Of a stretch of 64,000 bases of DNA, positions 10,989 to 20,477 are shown piece by piece (the first letter of the stretch is position 1; each line of letters opens with the position of its first letter). A program made the position numbers and the translations under genes. The stretch spans positions 620,001 to 684,000 of the forward strand of contig WION01000010.1 in the NCBI GenBank assembly GCA_015039365.1, written 5' to 3'. A model generated the notes under the pieces. The model saw nothing but the letters and a program-made list of their open reading frames with translations, had not been told where the DNA came from and made no database searches. This DNA comes from Amanita rubescens. Lineage: Eukaryota; Basidiomycota; Agaricomycetes; Agaricales; Amanitaceae.

Positions 10989-11792
10989 ATGATGGAACCC
11001 ACGCTCAACTTTCCGTCCGTCTTGTCCTCGCTGCCCGTTTCGCAGCTCGAATCTCTCAAATTCAAGGCAAACCAGATAATCGAGTCCATACAAAATCTCC
11101 AGCAGACCCTTGATGTTGCTGCGCACTACGGCGCAATGCCTCAATGGCCTGACATCTTGTCAAAATACAACATTTTGCTGTCGCAAACCCACAGTTTCTC
11201 GACGTCCCTCGTATCCCCACTTCCTTCAGCCAACGTCAACGGCGCCCACGCTAGGCGAACTGGAAGCCAGATGAACCCGTATGAGAAAATTGCACTGCAT
11301 CCAAATGATGCTCTATCTGATGTTCAGCTGGACACGGAAGTCATTCCCTTGCTGCGGAATCAGCAAACGACAGACGTTTTGCGTATGGAACACGAGACCG
11401 TGCGACGCCTCGCCGAACACATGACGACGCGTGGGTCGATCGGCGTCCTTGGACCTGCGCCAACTGCAAACCAACGAAGCGCCTTTGCAACTTCAGCACC
11501 CAAAAAGCCCGAATACGAGGACGTGTTGCGTGAATGCGAGGAAATACGCTCTGCGCATGATAAGCGTGCTGAGCGAGCGGTGAGAGCGGTGCTTCTGCTT
11601 CGGGATAAATTCGACTGGAAGCCACGGGTGGAGGTGGAAGTGGAAGAGCCTGAAGAGCTGACGTGGGATCCGCGGGTTGGCCGGCAAGGGGATATTGGGA
11701 TGGAGAACGGGGTTGAAGGGAACGGTGAAGGCAGCAGCGACGAGGAAGTGGAAGGCGCGCTCGTCGATGGCATAACGCCTGATCCGCCTTAA
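10989..11792 (+). CDS. MED8: Mediator complex subunit 8
   Basis: Head-module subunit of the RNA polymerase II Mediator. A single exon. It begins with an amphipathic helix block (LPVSQLESLKFKANQIIESI) and continues through HYGAMPQWPDILSKYNILLS, both typical of fungal Med8, then a helix-rich middle and an acidic, low-complexity C-terminus. From ATG 10989 the protein has 267 residues; an in-frame ATG at 10950 would give 280. I prefer 10989, where family similarity starts and because 10950 lies 12 nt from the divergent neighbour. No intron is needed. Confidence 0.85.
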   Translation: MMEPTLNFPSVLSSLPVSQLESLKFKANQIIESIQNLQQTLDVAAHYGAMPQWPDILSKYNILLSQTHSFSTSLVSPLPSANVNGAHARRTGSQMNPYEKIALHPNDALSDVQLDTEVIPLLRNQQTTDVLRMEHETVRRLAEHMTTRGSIGVLGPAPTANQRSAFATSAPKKPEYEDVLRECEEIRSAHDKRAERAVRAVLLLRDKFDWKPRVEVEVEEPEELTWDPRVGRQGDIGMENGVEGNGEGSSDEEVEGALVDGITPDPP

Positions 11793-11887
11793 CGCATATA
11801 TGTACATCCTTGATCGAAACTCCGCCTCCCATTCGCATATATATACCCTGTCTTTCTCCCGCTCTCTTCGTCCTTCCTTCCCTCATC

Positions 11888-14055
11888 ATGCGTCCTTTTC
11901 TTCTCTCGATCATTCCTTCCGTCTTCGCGATTCACTCCTACCACAAACCCAACGCTTCTACTAGTACTCAGACTCTCGCTCGTCTGCAGTATCACGCTCC
12001 CCGTGCTATAATAGATACATGTATTGCCTTGAACGCAAACACTTCTCTCAAGACTGCCGACAACGCGCCTTCCCTCGCATCTGCCCTCTCCGATACCTGT
12101 CTTTGTCTTAAGGTATGCGCGCTCGATTCTCGTATTCCATGCTAATGCATGCTCTAGGACCTTGATCTTTATCTCAGATCCAATAATGACATTCAAACGC
12201 TCGTTAAAGAACTCGGAATAAATACCGTCATAGATCTCTTACTAGATATCATCAATTCCCCGGATTCACGACAATGCTCAGCCCCGCCGCCCCACGCTCG
12301 GCGTACCTGTACCACAGATGATCCTTGTCATTGGTCTTGCGAGGATAATTTCACCAGAGAAGGCGATGTATGCGTCTGTTCTCCCCCGAAGACGATGTGC
12401 AACGGCGTTTGCAGCGAGGTCAGTTTTGGTACCAGCTTGAATATGCAGCTGATATAAACTCGAACTTCCTCTTCTACGCCTATTGAATGTATGCTCATAC
12501 ATTTTTTCATAATTTGCCTCTAATTCTACACGAACGCTGACAGACTTGCGCCATCGTTCCTTCTTCTCTTCCTCGTGTGAAGAGGAAGGAGCGTATTACC
12601 ACCCTGGCTCAAGCGAATGCGACCTGCAAGGCTAGTGAAACTGTATGTGGCATACCAGGACGCGAAGGCACCCTCGACTTTGAATGCAGTCAATATCGAC
12701 AACAGCCTAGATAGTTGTCAGTCACACATTCTCTCTATCTTTCATGAGCACTGAGCGGCAGATCTAGGCGGAGGCTGTATGTCCGCCCACCCGTTTGCGG
12801 GCGAGCCGCAGCCCTTCGGTAAGGATTGTAGCCAGCTCTCCAACGCACTGGAGGTTCAGTGTACCAACCGCTCGTGTGTCGTACACCGTTGCAAAGAAGG
12901 TTTCGAGCCCAGCGAAACTCAACGCGCCTGTATCCGCAGCAGGATGAAGAAGATCCGAAAGCGCCAAGAGCCCTTCACAACGAGCGGCGTCGTCTACGCC
13001 GATTCAAGGCTCCGTGGTCAACTTGTCACCATTTTCAATCTCGCCCTCAAATTGAAACAGGATTATGTTTTACTATCCTCTTCGGATGTCGACATTGTTT
13101 ACAAGCACCGCTTCGCTAAGGACTCTGTCTATCTGCTCCTGCAAAGTCTTGCAAACGTCTTGACTTCTCCCGATGTTGCTTCTCTGGTCATCAACACAAA
13201 TGCCCTCCTTGAATCCACATTCGCATTGGATAAAAGATTCAAAAGCTGTGAATGCGTTGACGACCTTGGTCTACATAATCTCGTTGCCGATACAGACTCC
13301 CTTCTTGCCGCAACAATTGATTTGAATCGGTGGCTAGCCAGTAATTCTCTTGGAACAGTCGTCACGCCTGGTGCGACGAATAATTCGAGCTCGGAACATG
13401 CGACCGTAAATGAGACTGCCAACTTGCCCATCGTACTCGACCTGTCGGGTCTCTTGGACCAGTTGGGACTAGGCTCGATCAAAAGCGATCTTACGATTGG
13501 CGGGCTGGACTCTGGTACCAATGCGCTTGTTAACTCATTGCTCGACAGTCTGGGGATTGGCCCAAGTAGGTGCCGAGAAGCGGTCGTCTGATCTGGATAC
13601 CAACTTGGATGCTTTGCTAGACTTGACGCTTCGTCTGGTTCTCGACACGAATGACATTATAAAGAACTCCGAAAACCTGACGATTGAAGTCCTACGAGAA
13701 TCGGTTGGGTATGTCGTCCAGGCAACTGTAGCTCTATTCGAAGCATTCGGGAATGGGCAGACTGCGAGCCACGAAGTTTCGAGCTTGACCAACTCAAGTG
13801 AAACGGCGATGCGCCTGCTTGAATCTTGTCAACAAGGCGACCAGTTGGCCCCGATTATTCTCTACCTGGATCAAATGATGGGCGTCTTGTCAGCCATGAA
13901 TGCATCTTCCCTGTCAAGTGACGTCTTGGACCCGTCCTCAGCTCAACAACTTGGTGAACAAAGGGCTTGAAATAGATTCTGCTGCCTCGGGCCTCGGACT
14001 CGATACCAACTTTGGCTTTTCGCTATATTCCATGTTAGCTGCATTGGGTCTCTAA
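11888..14055 (+). CDS. Secreted CPL1/PriA-like cysteine-rich protein, with one apparent frameshift
   Basis: A cell-surface or secreted protein of the basidiomycete CPL1-like family; the biochemical function is not established. It starts with a signal peptide (MRPFLLSIIPSVFAIHS). Exons: 11888-12112, 12158-12418, 12544-12716, 12768-13565, then 13621 to the stop at 14055, probably with another intron ending near 13941. Cysteine blocks DPCHWSCEDNFT, CSPPKTMCNGVC, CGIPGREGTLDFEC, DSCGGCM and CVVHRCKEGF match the domain. Between LDFEC and the expected VNIDNSLDSCGGC there is one extra base (near 12688) that no splice choice removes, so the copy is frameshifted or carries a sequence error. The C-terminal half is helical and rich in Leu/Ser/Asp; introns there are less certain. 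It converges with the desaturase gene. Confidence 0.8.
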
Positions 14056-14195
14056 CACAACCTATTCGCTTCCAATTGCATCTTCCACTCGCATCGGCGT
14101 TACCTCGTTACCGTTATGTTGTATTACACGCTGTCAATAAATTTGATCAGTTTTGGCCATACATTATTGTCGAGAGAGTCGATTAGATCTACAAT

Positions 14196-15696
14196 CTAGG
14201 CATTTCTCGTTCTCTGAGCAACGTACAACCGTTGCGAGGGAGGAACACTCTCTAGACTACGAACGATTTCTATTCCACCTTCTAGAATGCCGACCCTCAT
14301 CATTGATAGCAACTGGAAACGGGCGGGGCCAATAAGTTAAAATTGCATATGAAAACGATAACTGACGTTATGTGCAGCATTAGAATGGGCATAGACGCCA
14401 CCAAAAAATGGCGCAGTCATATCTTTCCCGGTATTTTTTAACAAGATTTCCTTTCCGCCAGGGTGCTTGTCCACGAATTGGGCAATGTCATGGATAAATC
14501 CGGAAACAAGGATAAGAACACGAGTTTTTGACTCTGCCTGAACTTTACTGCCGAGCTCACAACATTAGTCCGAGACGCTCAGAATTACCGGACATACAAG
14601 TTTCCCAACTAACCGTTGGCAATACATCGACCGATTCTGGCCATTTCAATGAATCTTGTAGCTTGTGGAGTTTTTTCAACTGCATGGACAGTGCTCCCTT
14701 TTTGATCTCATTGCTTGGAAACACGCGAAGGTTCGTCGCGAGCCCCAGCATTCCGCACAAAGCAATGAACCACTTTGTCGGGTCATATTGGTACCACAAG
14801 AATGCGTTACGATAGTCCATCGGAAACTGATGGTGAAAGTTGTGATAACCCTCTCCCATGGTCAGGATCGCGGACAAGACATGGTCGCGAGGTGAAAGGG
14901 CGTCGTCGTAAGGGGCACTCCCGAGCCAATGTGCAATAGAGTTGATGCAGAATACACTCTTAAAGGGAAAAGAGTCCATGATGGATCTCGTCAGTTACCC
15001 TTCACTCCCTTTGCAAAAATAAGTGATACTGACGTGATGTGCCATCGTAAGCCGGAAACACGCGGAGAAGCACAAGCCACCCGGCCAGTCATTCCAAAGG
15101 AGAGCAGGTATTACGGTAGGCAGGACGTAGCCGAACAAGGCCGCGAGCGGAAAGTAGTGTCGATGTTGGAATTGGATGAGTTCGTCTGCGTGAAGATCGG
15201 AGATATCGGCGGGACCTGATCTCAAATCAGATTTAAAAAGTACCCAGCCGATGTGCGTCCATAATATGCCGCGATTAGAGTCGTAGGGGTCTCGATCCGT
15301 GTCGGTGTGTCGATGGTGCGAACGGTGAGACCGTGCCCACCAGTAACAAGATCCTTGTACGGCGCTCGACCCTCCGGAAAGGAGGAAGACTTGAAGTGGA
15401 AATGTGGCATTGTAGGATCGGTGCGACCACAGCCTGTGGTAGCCTTAAAACATACCTCCGGTTACAATTCATAGCAAAGCGGGGAAGATTACGGCATACC
15501 AGCTGTAATCCCTGGACATCCGTCAGTCCTGAAAGCAGAACATGGGCAAGAAACACTTACCCAACATGGTAAAGATATAATATGCAGCAGAAAAGAGAAT
15601 CGTCTCGCGACGAACTGAAGCATGCAATATGCCATACAGTGCGATCGCCGGCGTGATTGTCAACACGGCAACATTGAACCAGCGCACACCTTTCAT
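14196..15696 (-). CDS. OLE1: Delta-9 (stearoyl-CoA) fatty acid desaturase with cytochrome b5 domain
   Basis: ER di-iron enzyme that introduces the delta-9 double bond into acyl-CoA. Exons (minus strand): 15696-15561, 15511-15500, 15443-15034, 14958-14598, 14542-14367 and 14312-14196; phases close to 403 residues. The three histidine boxes are present: HRLWSH, HRSHH and HNFHH, plus NSIAHWLG. Hydrophobic segments flank them. The C-terminus carries a fused cytochrome b5 domain with heme motif HPGG (FVDKHPGGKEILL), as in yeast Ole1. Exon 2 is only 12 nt and supplies the GITAG turn before box 1. ATG 15696 is the only in-frame ATG after an upstream stop; the usual N-terminal extension is missing, so a further 5' exon may exist between 15700 and 16000. 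Confidence 0.9.
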
Positions 15697-16649
15697 CGCA
15701 GGAAATCCTTTGCAGGACGATGGTTTTCATTGCGCTGGCAAGTGACGTTGGTAGAGGTCTAGGCAACGAAGCTCCTTTTTTTATTTAAGCACGGCCAGCG
15801 TGTTAGACTGGGAACATTGGGAATTGCCACTTCCGCACTTCCCTTTTGACTTTTAAATTGCCTTCGAGTCCGAACAAAATAGAGGAGAACTATCAGCACG
15901 TATTTTTGTGCGGGATTCGATCCGAGTCGCCGCGTTGTCCTAAAAAAATATTCCAGATAATCTTTCACATTCAGGGATGTCAACCGTGACCCATGTGGCG
16001 GCTATAGCGGGCTACTTACACGTGTATCCATCAAAGGGGATCCTCAATTTGATTGCTGTCCAGGTGCCAAGACCTGATATGGAGTATTCGCTGGATGAAT
16101 GATTATTCGATACAACGGAAGTATCCCGTTTGTATTTGGAATCATGGGTGAAGAGCATTCTCAGGCTGGATTCGAGTCGGAAGCAGACTTCGGGAGAAGC
16201 CAGCCTGTTTATGAGATACCGAGCTCTTTGGTTATAGTCTTGCGACTAAAATTTTCCCGGTGCATTCTTCGAACGAATATGCCGGGTGCTGAAACCTTCT
16301 GAATCTAAGGATGCTTATGGGGGTATAATGGCGGAAGAGAGAAAACCCCTTCTGTCAGTATCGATTCTTTCCTGACTGACTGATGGTCTTCTTAGCTTTA
16401 TTCCTTCAAATACAAGGACTGCATACCTCCATCCAACAACCAACGAGTGAGATAAGGGCCGATTTGCGTCAACCCCTCTCGCACGATCGTGAATAGCCGA
16501 GAAGGGACTCGAAGGGAGTGGGAACAGTGTTACTTTCTGGTTGACTACGGCATATGGTCGCAGTCATTACTAGCGCGGATGATAGAACTGGACTCTCTAC
16601 TGGGCCCAAACTTGGTCGTCGAATCTGGGAGTCAGCTGCCCTGTATTAC
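15697..16649. other. Desaturase upstream region, no supported gene
   Basis: About 950 nt. It should hold the desaturase promoter and possibly a missed 5' exon: on the minus strand around 15780-15980 there is an open stretch ending in SLTRWPCLNKKRSFVA that I could not join to the gene. From 16000 to 16650 I recognise nothing. Confidence 0.4.
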
Positions 16650-17378
16650 CTGGTCGCCGCTCCGAAGGTTGTGTTTGATGTCATCGGCGGTCATATACTC
16701 CGCGTGACAACCAAAGTTATATAAAAATTACAAGTTTATATACCGCGAAGTATGAGGTGTCCGTCTAAGACATTCTGTCATATATCACAAGAGAATTATG
16801 GGCCATAGTCAGGTGGAGCATCGTAACGGAAGTTTCTGGCTTCCGAAGAGGGTGCGCTGGGAACTTCAGCAATGGAATCTTGATGAATGATTGGGCGCGA
16901 TGGTGACGCTACTGTCAAGATGCTTGGACCAGGCTTGTGAACAGGTACTAACGTTCCCGTAGGAATAGCGGTGGACGGAGAGTGGGGACTATTTGATGCA
17001 ATGCTGTCGCTTGCCGCGAAGCGAGGCTGCATGTAAACACGACCCGGGGGAAGTAATGATTCCGCTTCGAAAGGTACAACGATGGGCTCCCTTGGGCCGA
17101 AGATAGTAGCTGCTTACATGAGTCCATGTCATTCTAAGCCGAACAAACTGACTTACATCTTCCAGTGGATCTCATTTCTGCTTTCCACCGTCGCGATCGA
17201 GCCAGCAATATTATTATGACCGCCGTAAGAATGATGATAACTCCGCCAAGGACTCCCCCGACAATTACTTACGCCCAGCGTGGTGGAACTCAGAGAGGTG
17301 CTTTGTGGCGAAGAAGATTCCAATGACGATGCAGAAGTCGGACTTGTGACGACAAAATAGTCCAGATACATCGACAAA
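16650..17378. repeat. Segmental duplication, copy 1 (partner 18900-19592)
   Basis: This stretch repeats the 3' half and 3' flank of the membrane-protein gene at 19006-20004, in the same orientation about 2.2 kb away. The match runs from near CGCTCCGAAGG (16660 and 18912) to GTCCAGATACATCGAC (17362 and 19574) and stops abruptly at its upstream end. Copies differ by substitutions, a 9-nt deletion near 17175 and a 4-nt insertion near 17264. Confidence 0.85.
16796..17377 (-). pseudogene. Truncated, frameshifted copy of the PPDY membrane-protein gene
   Basis: It keeps the juxtamembrane part (YLDYFVVTSPTSASSLESS) and the cytosolic tail ending RNFRYDAPPDYGP, matching the gene at 19006-20004, but lacks the whole extracellular region: similarity ends at 17377. 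Inside the membrane-segment code the copy carries a 4-nt tandem duplication (TTAC TTAC on the plus strand near 17264), which shifts the frame and on the coding strand creates a perfect donor, GTAAGT. It could only be expressed if that donor is used. Most likely a duplication remnant. Confidence 0.8.
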
Positions 17379-17463
17379 TTGCATCGTCGAGTCGTGCTGT
17401 GTATAAGTTACTGAAGCGAAATTACGTGGAATGTTGAGGCCCATGCCTCAATCTCAACAGTTT

Positions 17464-18316
17464 TCAGGCTGGCTGAACAGTTATGTCTTCCCGCCAGCGG
17501 GCCAATCTCACCGCACGCTCATTCTGCATCCGTTCTTTCTCCTCCTCCTCTTCTTGCAAGTATCTTCTAAGCTCTTCCATCCATACCGGATCGCCATCGA
17601 ACGTCAACATCATGAGTTCGTCTAGGGTTGTAGCATCGGCGTCCTCCGCATCCTCATCGACATCTTCGAGAGCCAGGAGATCTACGGAAGCCGCCGGCCC
17701 TCCCCCGTCTCCAGAGAGCAGGTATTCTCGATAACTATCGATGCGGTACAAGTCCTCGAGATCCATGATAAGGGGAGGGTTCATTCGTTTAAACTGATTC
17801 AATAGCAATCAAAAAAAAAAAAAAAAGCCAATGATCAAACGGAGGGCTCACTGATCTCTTCGAGGTCATAGTGAACCGCCTAGGAAAGACATGAAGGAAT
17901 GAATCTTTATCGGTTGACCAGTTTCCGAAATCAAGCGGTTCTCCAAAAGCACCGGGTGTGGGGTGTCGGGATGACAAAGGTGGGAGCGGGAGAAGTGCTG
18001 CTTTGGTGGTGTCGGTGGGAAGAGCTCCGCCGGTACCTGTAAAGGAAAGTACAGGGTAGATCTCAAGCACCCAAGACCTACCCGGCAAGAGGTACACGTC
18101 ACGGATGAATACGAAGTGCTGAGGGCTTGACCCAGTGGAAGCGGGTGGGAGACTCGTTCCAACGGCGGTCGCTTGGTTGTCAACATATCCATCTACTTGA
18201 ATCCTTTCTTGAATCCTGACAAGAAGGTACTCGCCGACGATGAAGCGGGAAGCCCCGCGATCCAGCGAAACAGAGGGTCCCAGATGGTATGCTGATTGCG
18301 TAGATTGGCTCGGCAT
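17464..18316 (-). CDS. Hypothetical protein
   Basis: Not recognised. Exons (minus strand) 18316-17852 and 17793-17464 give 264 residues; the 58-nt intron contains a run of about 17 T. ATG 18316 (MPSQSTQSAYHLG) is the first in-frame ATG. The first half is mixed beta-like sequence with YLLVRIQERIQVDGYVDN and FVFIRDVYLLPGRSWVLEI; the second half is acidic (DLLALEDVDEDAEDADATT) and ends in a Glu/Arg-rich helix with an EEEEEK run. No signal peptide or membrane segment. It lies between the two copies of the duplicated membrane-protein gene but is not itself duplicated. The long joint frame supports a real gene. Confidence 0.7.
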
Positions 18317-18899
18317 GTGACGTCGGATAACGCGTGACTTCAAGTTCCCGCCACACGTGGCAGCTTTGTATACTGCTGGATGCAGGAGACTGTGAATGAG
18401 TCGATCTGCGATCTTCTGGCTGACCGTGCACAGAATGGGTCAAGGTTTAACGCATATTCAACTATGATGGACATTGTCTGTAGGACCAGCGGTAAGTGTC
18501 TGTTGATTCGCTTCACTTTTCCAAAAATTGGCGTATGCTCAGTCCGATTTCATGTCTTTGAACAAAGAATTTACAATCAACATGATGAAGGTGTTTCACA
18601 CCATTAATCAATTCCCGTCTTTCCTACGGTGGTAAGCGCGATATGACATCCAATCCATGCCGAGTCTGATCATCACGTAGCATTGACTCGCGCTTCGCCA
18701 ACATGTCGAATGACATCAAGCGTGCAATACGCCTAGACCCCCTGATCAAAGAGTGGCTAGAACAAGAAGCCAAGCACGGGAAGGATTGGCCTAACAAACC
18801 TAGTGTCGACGCTCTGTCAGTGGGAAACTTCACGTTGTATATTTATTAAGTACTCGCAAAGAGTTCTGCCATGCTTCGTATCATAAGAGATGATATAGT
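18317..18899. other. Intergenic, possible small ORF
   Basis: About 580 nt without a recognised gene. One plus-strand ORF of about 48 codons starts at ATG 18703 and reads NDIKRAIRLDPLIKEWLEQE before stopping near 18849. It looks protein-like but has no match that I recognise; it may be a gene fragment. Confidence 0.3.
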
Positions 18900-19592
18900 T
18901 TCCCCATCACCGCTCCGAAGGCTGTAGTCAACGAGCATCTATACTCCAACCAAAGTTATACGAAAATTACAAGTTAATATACCCTAAACAAAGATCACAA
19001 GATAATTACGGGCCATAGTCAGGTGGAGCATCGTAACGGAAGTTTCTGGCTTCCGGAGAGGGTGCGCTGGGAACTTCAGCAATGGAATCTTCTCGATGCA
19101 TGATTGGGTGTGATGGTGATGCCACTGTCGAGATGCTTGGACCAGGCTTGTGAACAGGTACTAACGTTCTCGTAGGAATGGCGATGGACGGAGAGTGGGG
19201 ACTATTTGATGCAATGCTGTCGCTTGCCGCAAAGCGAGGCTGAATGTAAACACGACCCGGGGGGAGTAATGATTCCGCTTCGAAAGGCACAACGGTGGGC
19301 TCCCTTGGGCCGAAAATAGTAGCTGCTTACATGAGTCCATGTCATTCTAAGTTGAACAAACTGACTTACATCTTCCAGTGGTTCCCATTTCTGCACTTTC
19401 TGCTTTCCGCCGTCGCGATCGAGCCAGCAATATTATTATGACCGCCGTAAGAATGATGATAACGCCGCCAAGGACTCCCCCGACAATTACGCCCAGCGTG
19501 GTGGAACTCGGAGAGGTGCTCTGCGGCGAAGATTGCAATGACGGCGCAGAAGTCGGACTTGTGACGACAAAATAGTCCAGATACATCGACGC
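18900..19592. repeat. Segmental duplication, copy 2 (partner 16650-17378)
   Basis: The same-orientation partner of copy 1, covering the 3' part and 3' flank of the intact membrane-protein gene at 19006-20004. Because the gene continues intact beyond the upstream breakpoint, this is the likely source copy. Confidence 0.8.
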
Positions 19593-20004
19593 GCCATTCA
19601 AATAGTTGCTAGCGACGAGCGTGTGTTGCCCGTTTTCAAGTGGTGGAGAGAAATACCATCGTTGCAAATAGAGGTCCGTACTCTGTGGTGGGATTGCGGA
19701 ATATTCTGTCCTATCAACGCTGTCGTCGAGAGAGAAAATTGTGATTGGTGCTCCTCCTGGGTTAGACGCAACGGCTATCGTGCCATAAACGCCTACGCCG
19801 GTCCCTATGAAATTGTTAATGGCACCAATCCCAAGCCAACGATTTGAGTGCGCGTCTCATACCATTGAATACCAAGGTCACGCTTGCGCCCGCATTTCCG
19901 GTAAAGTGGATCGTATCGTTATACTCGTTGTCGCTTCCGGTTGTATGCCAATCACCTATTGGTTCGTAGACGAGCCTTGGATCTGAGTCGTCAATTTTCT
20001 CCAT
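19006..20004 (-). CDS. Single-pass membrane protein with cytosolic C-terminal PPDY motif
   Basis: Exons (minus strand) 20004-19863, 19804-19370 and 19322-19006 give 297 residues. The first about 165 residues look like an extracellular beta-sandwich seen in many Agaricomycete membrane proteins: DDSDPRLVYEPIGDWHTTGS, then GTGVGVYGTIAVASNPGGAP and SLDDSVDRTEYSAIPPQ. A Ser/Thr/Pro stalk follows, then a membrane helix (VIVGGVLGGVIIILTAVIII) with a basic stop (LLARSRRRK), then a Pro/Ser-rich cytosolic tail ending in APPDYGP. PPxY motifs bind WW domains such as those of Rsp5/Nedd4 ligases; that role is inference. No classical signal peptide is visible at the chosen ATG, so an upstream exon may be missing. 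The ligand is unknown. Confidence 0.8.
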
Positions 20005-20477
20005 ATGCTAGGAGGAGGATGTGGGATATTAGGAACCCATAAGAATGAGGAATTATAAGCTTATTACTCGCGATCATTTCCGCTGCCCAATATGAATTAC
20101 TTAGCTGACCTTACTACGAGGGTCAAGGGTCGTTCATTTAATTCTATGATGAAAGACAACGTACGTTCCTGGATGAACGCCAGAGCACCGAACATTTTCC
20201 TCTTAACCGGATCCACATCCGAGTCGTTGTATTATCACAGAATATTGCTAGGGGCGCCGGCGCCGTGAATGTCATATCAGTAGCAAGTCATGCGGTGCCC
20301 TGCTGTGCCACCTTCTCGTATAGCCCCACATACACCGCCGGGAGATCCTTACTGAATGGGGTGGGCGCGGTTGAACCTGGGGTGGAATGATGGTCTCCAA
20401 GTCCGTGTATTCGCGTGACGCTACGTCACAATGTGACGTCTTTCCGTAAACGAGACCAATTCGCCACTAGAACCAAC
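20005..20477. promoter_or_regulatory. Divergent upstream region of membrane protein and GLE1
   Basis: About 470 nt between two divergent start codons. It should contain both promoters. Palindromic GGCGCCGGCGCC lies near 20252 and near-palindromic GTGACGCTACGTCACAATGTGACGTC at 20415-20440 includes two ACGTCA/TGACGT-type sites resembling CRE/ATF targets. No gene seen. Confidence 0.4.

Noticed and set aside
13560..13625. A frameshift in the CPL1-like gene at 13565
   Set aside because: A 55-nt intron (GTAGGT..CTAG, 13566-13620) restores the frame with correct phase, so no error is needed.
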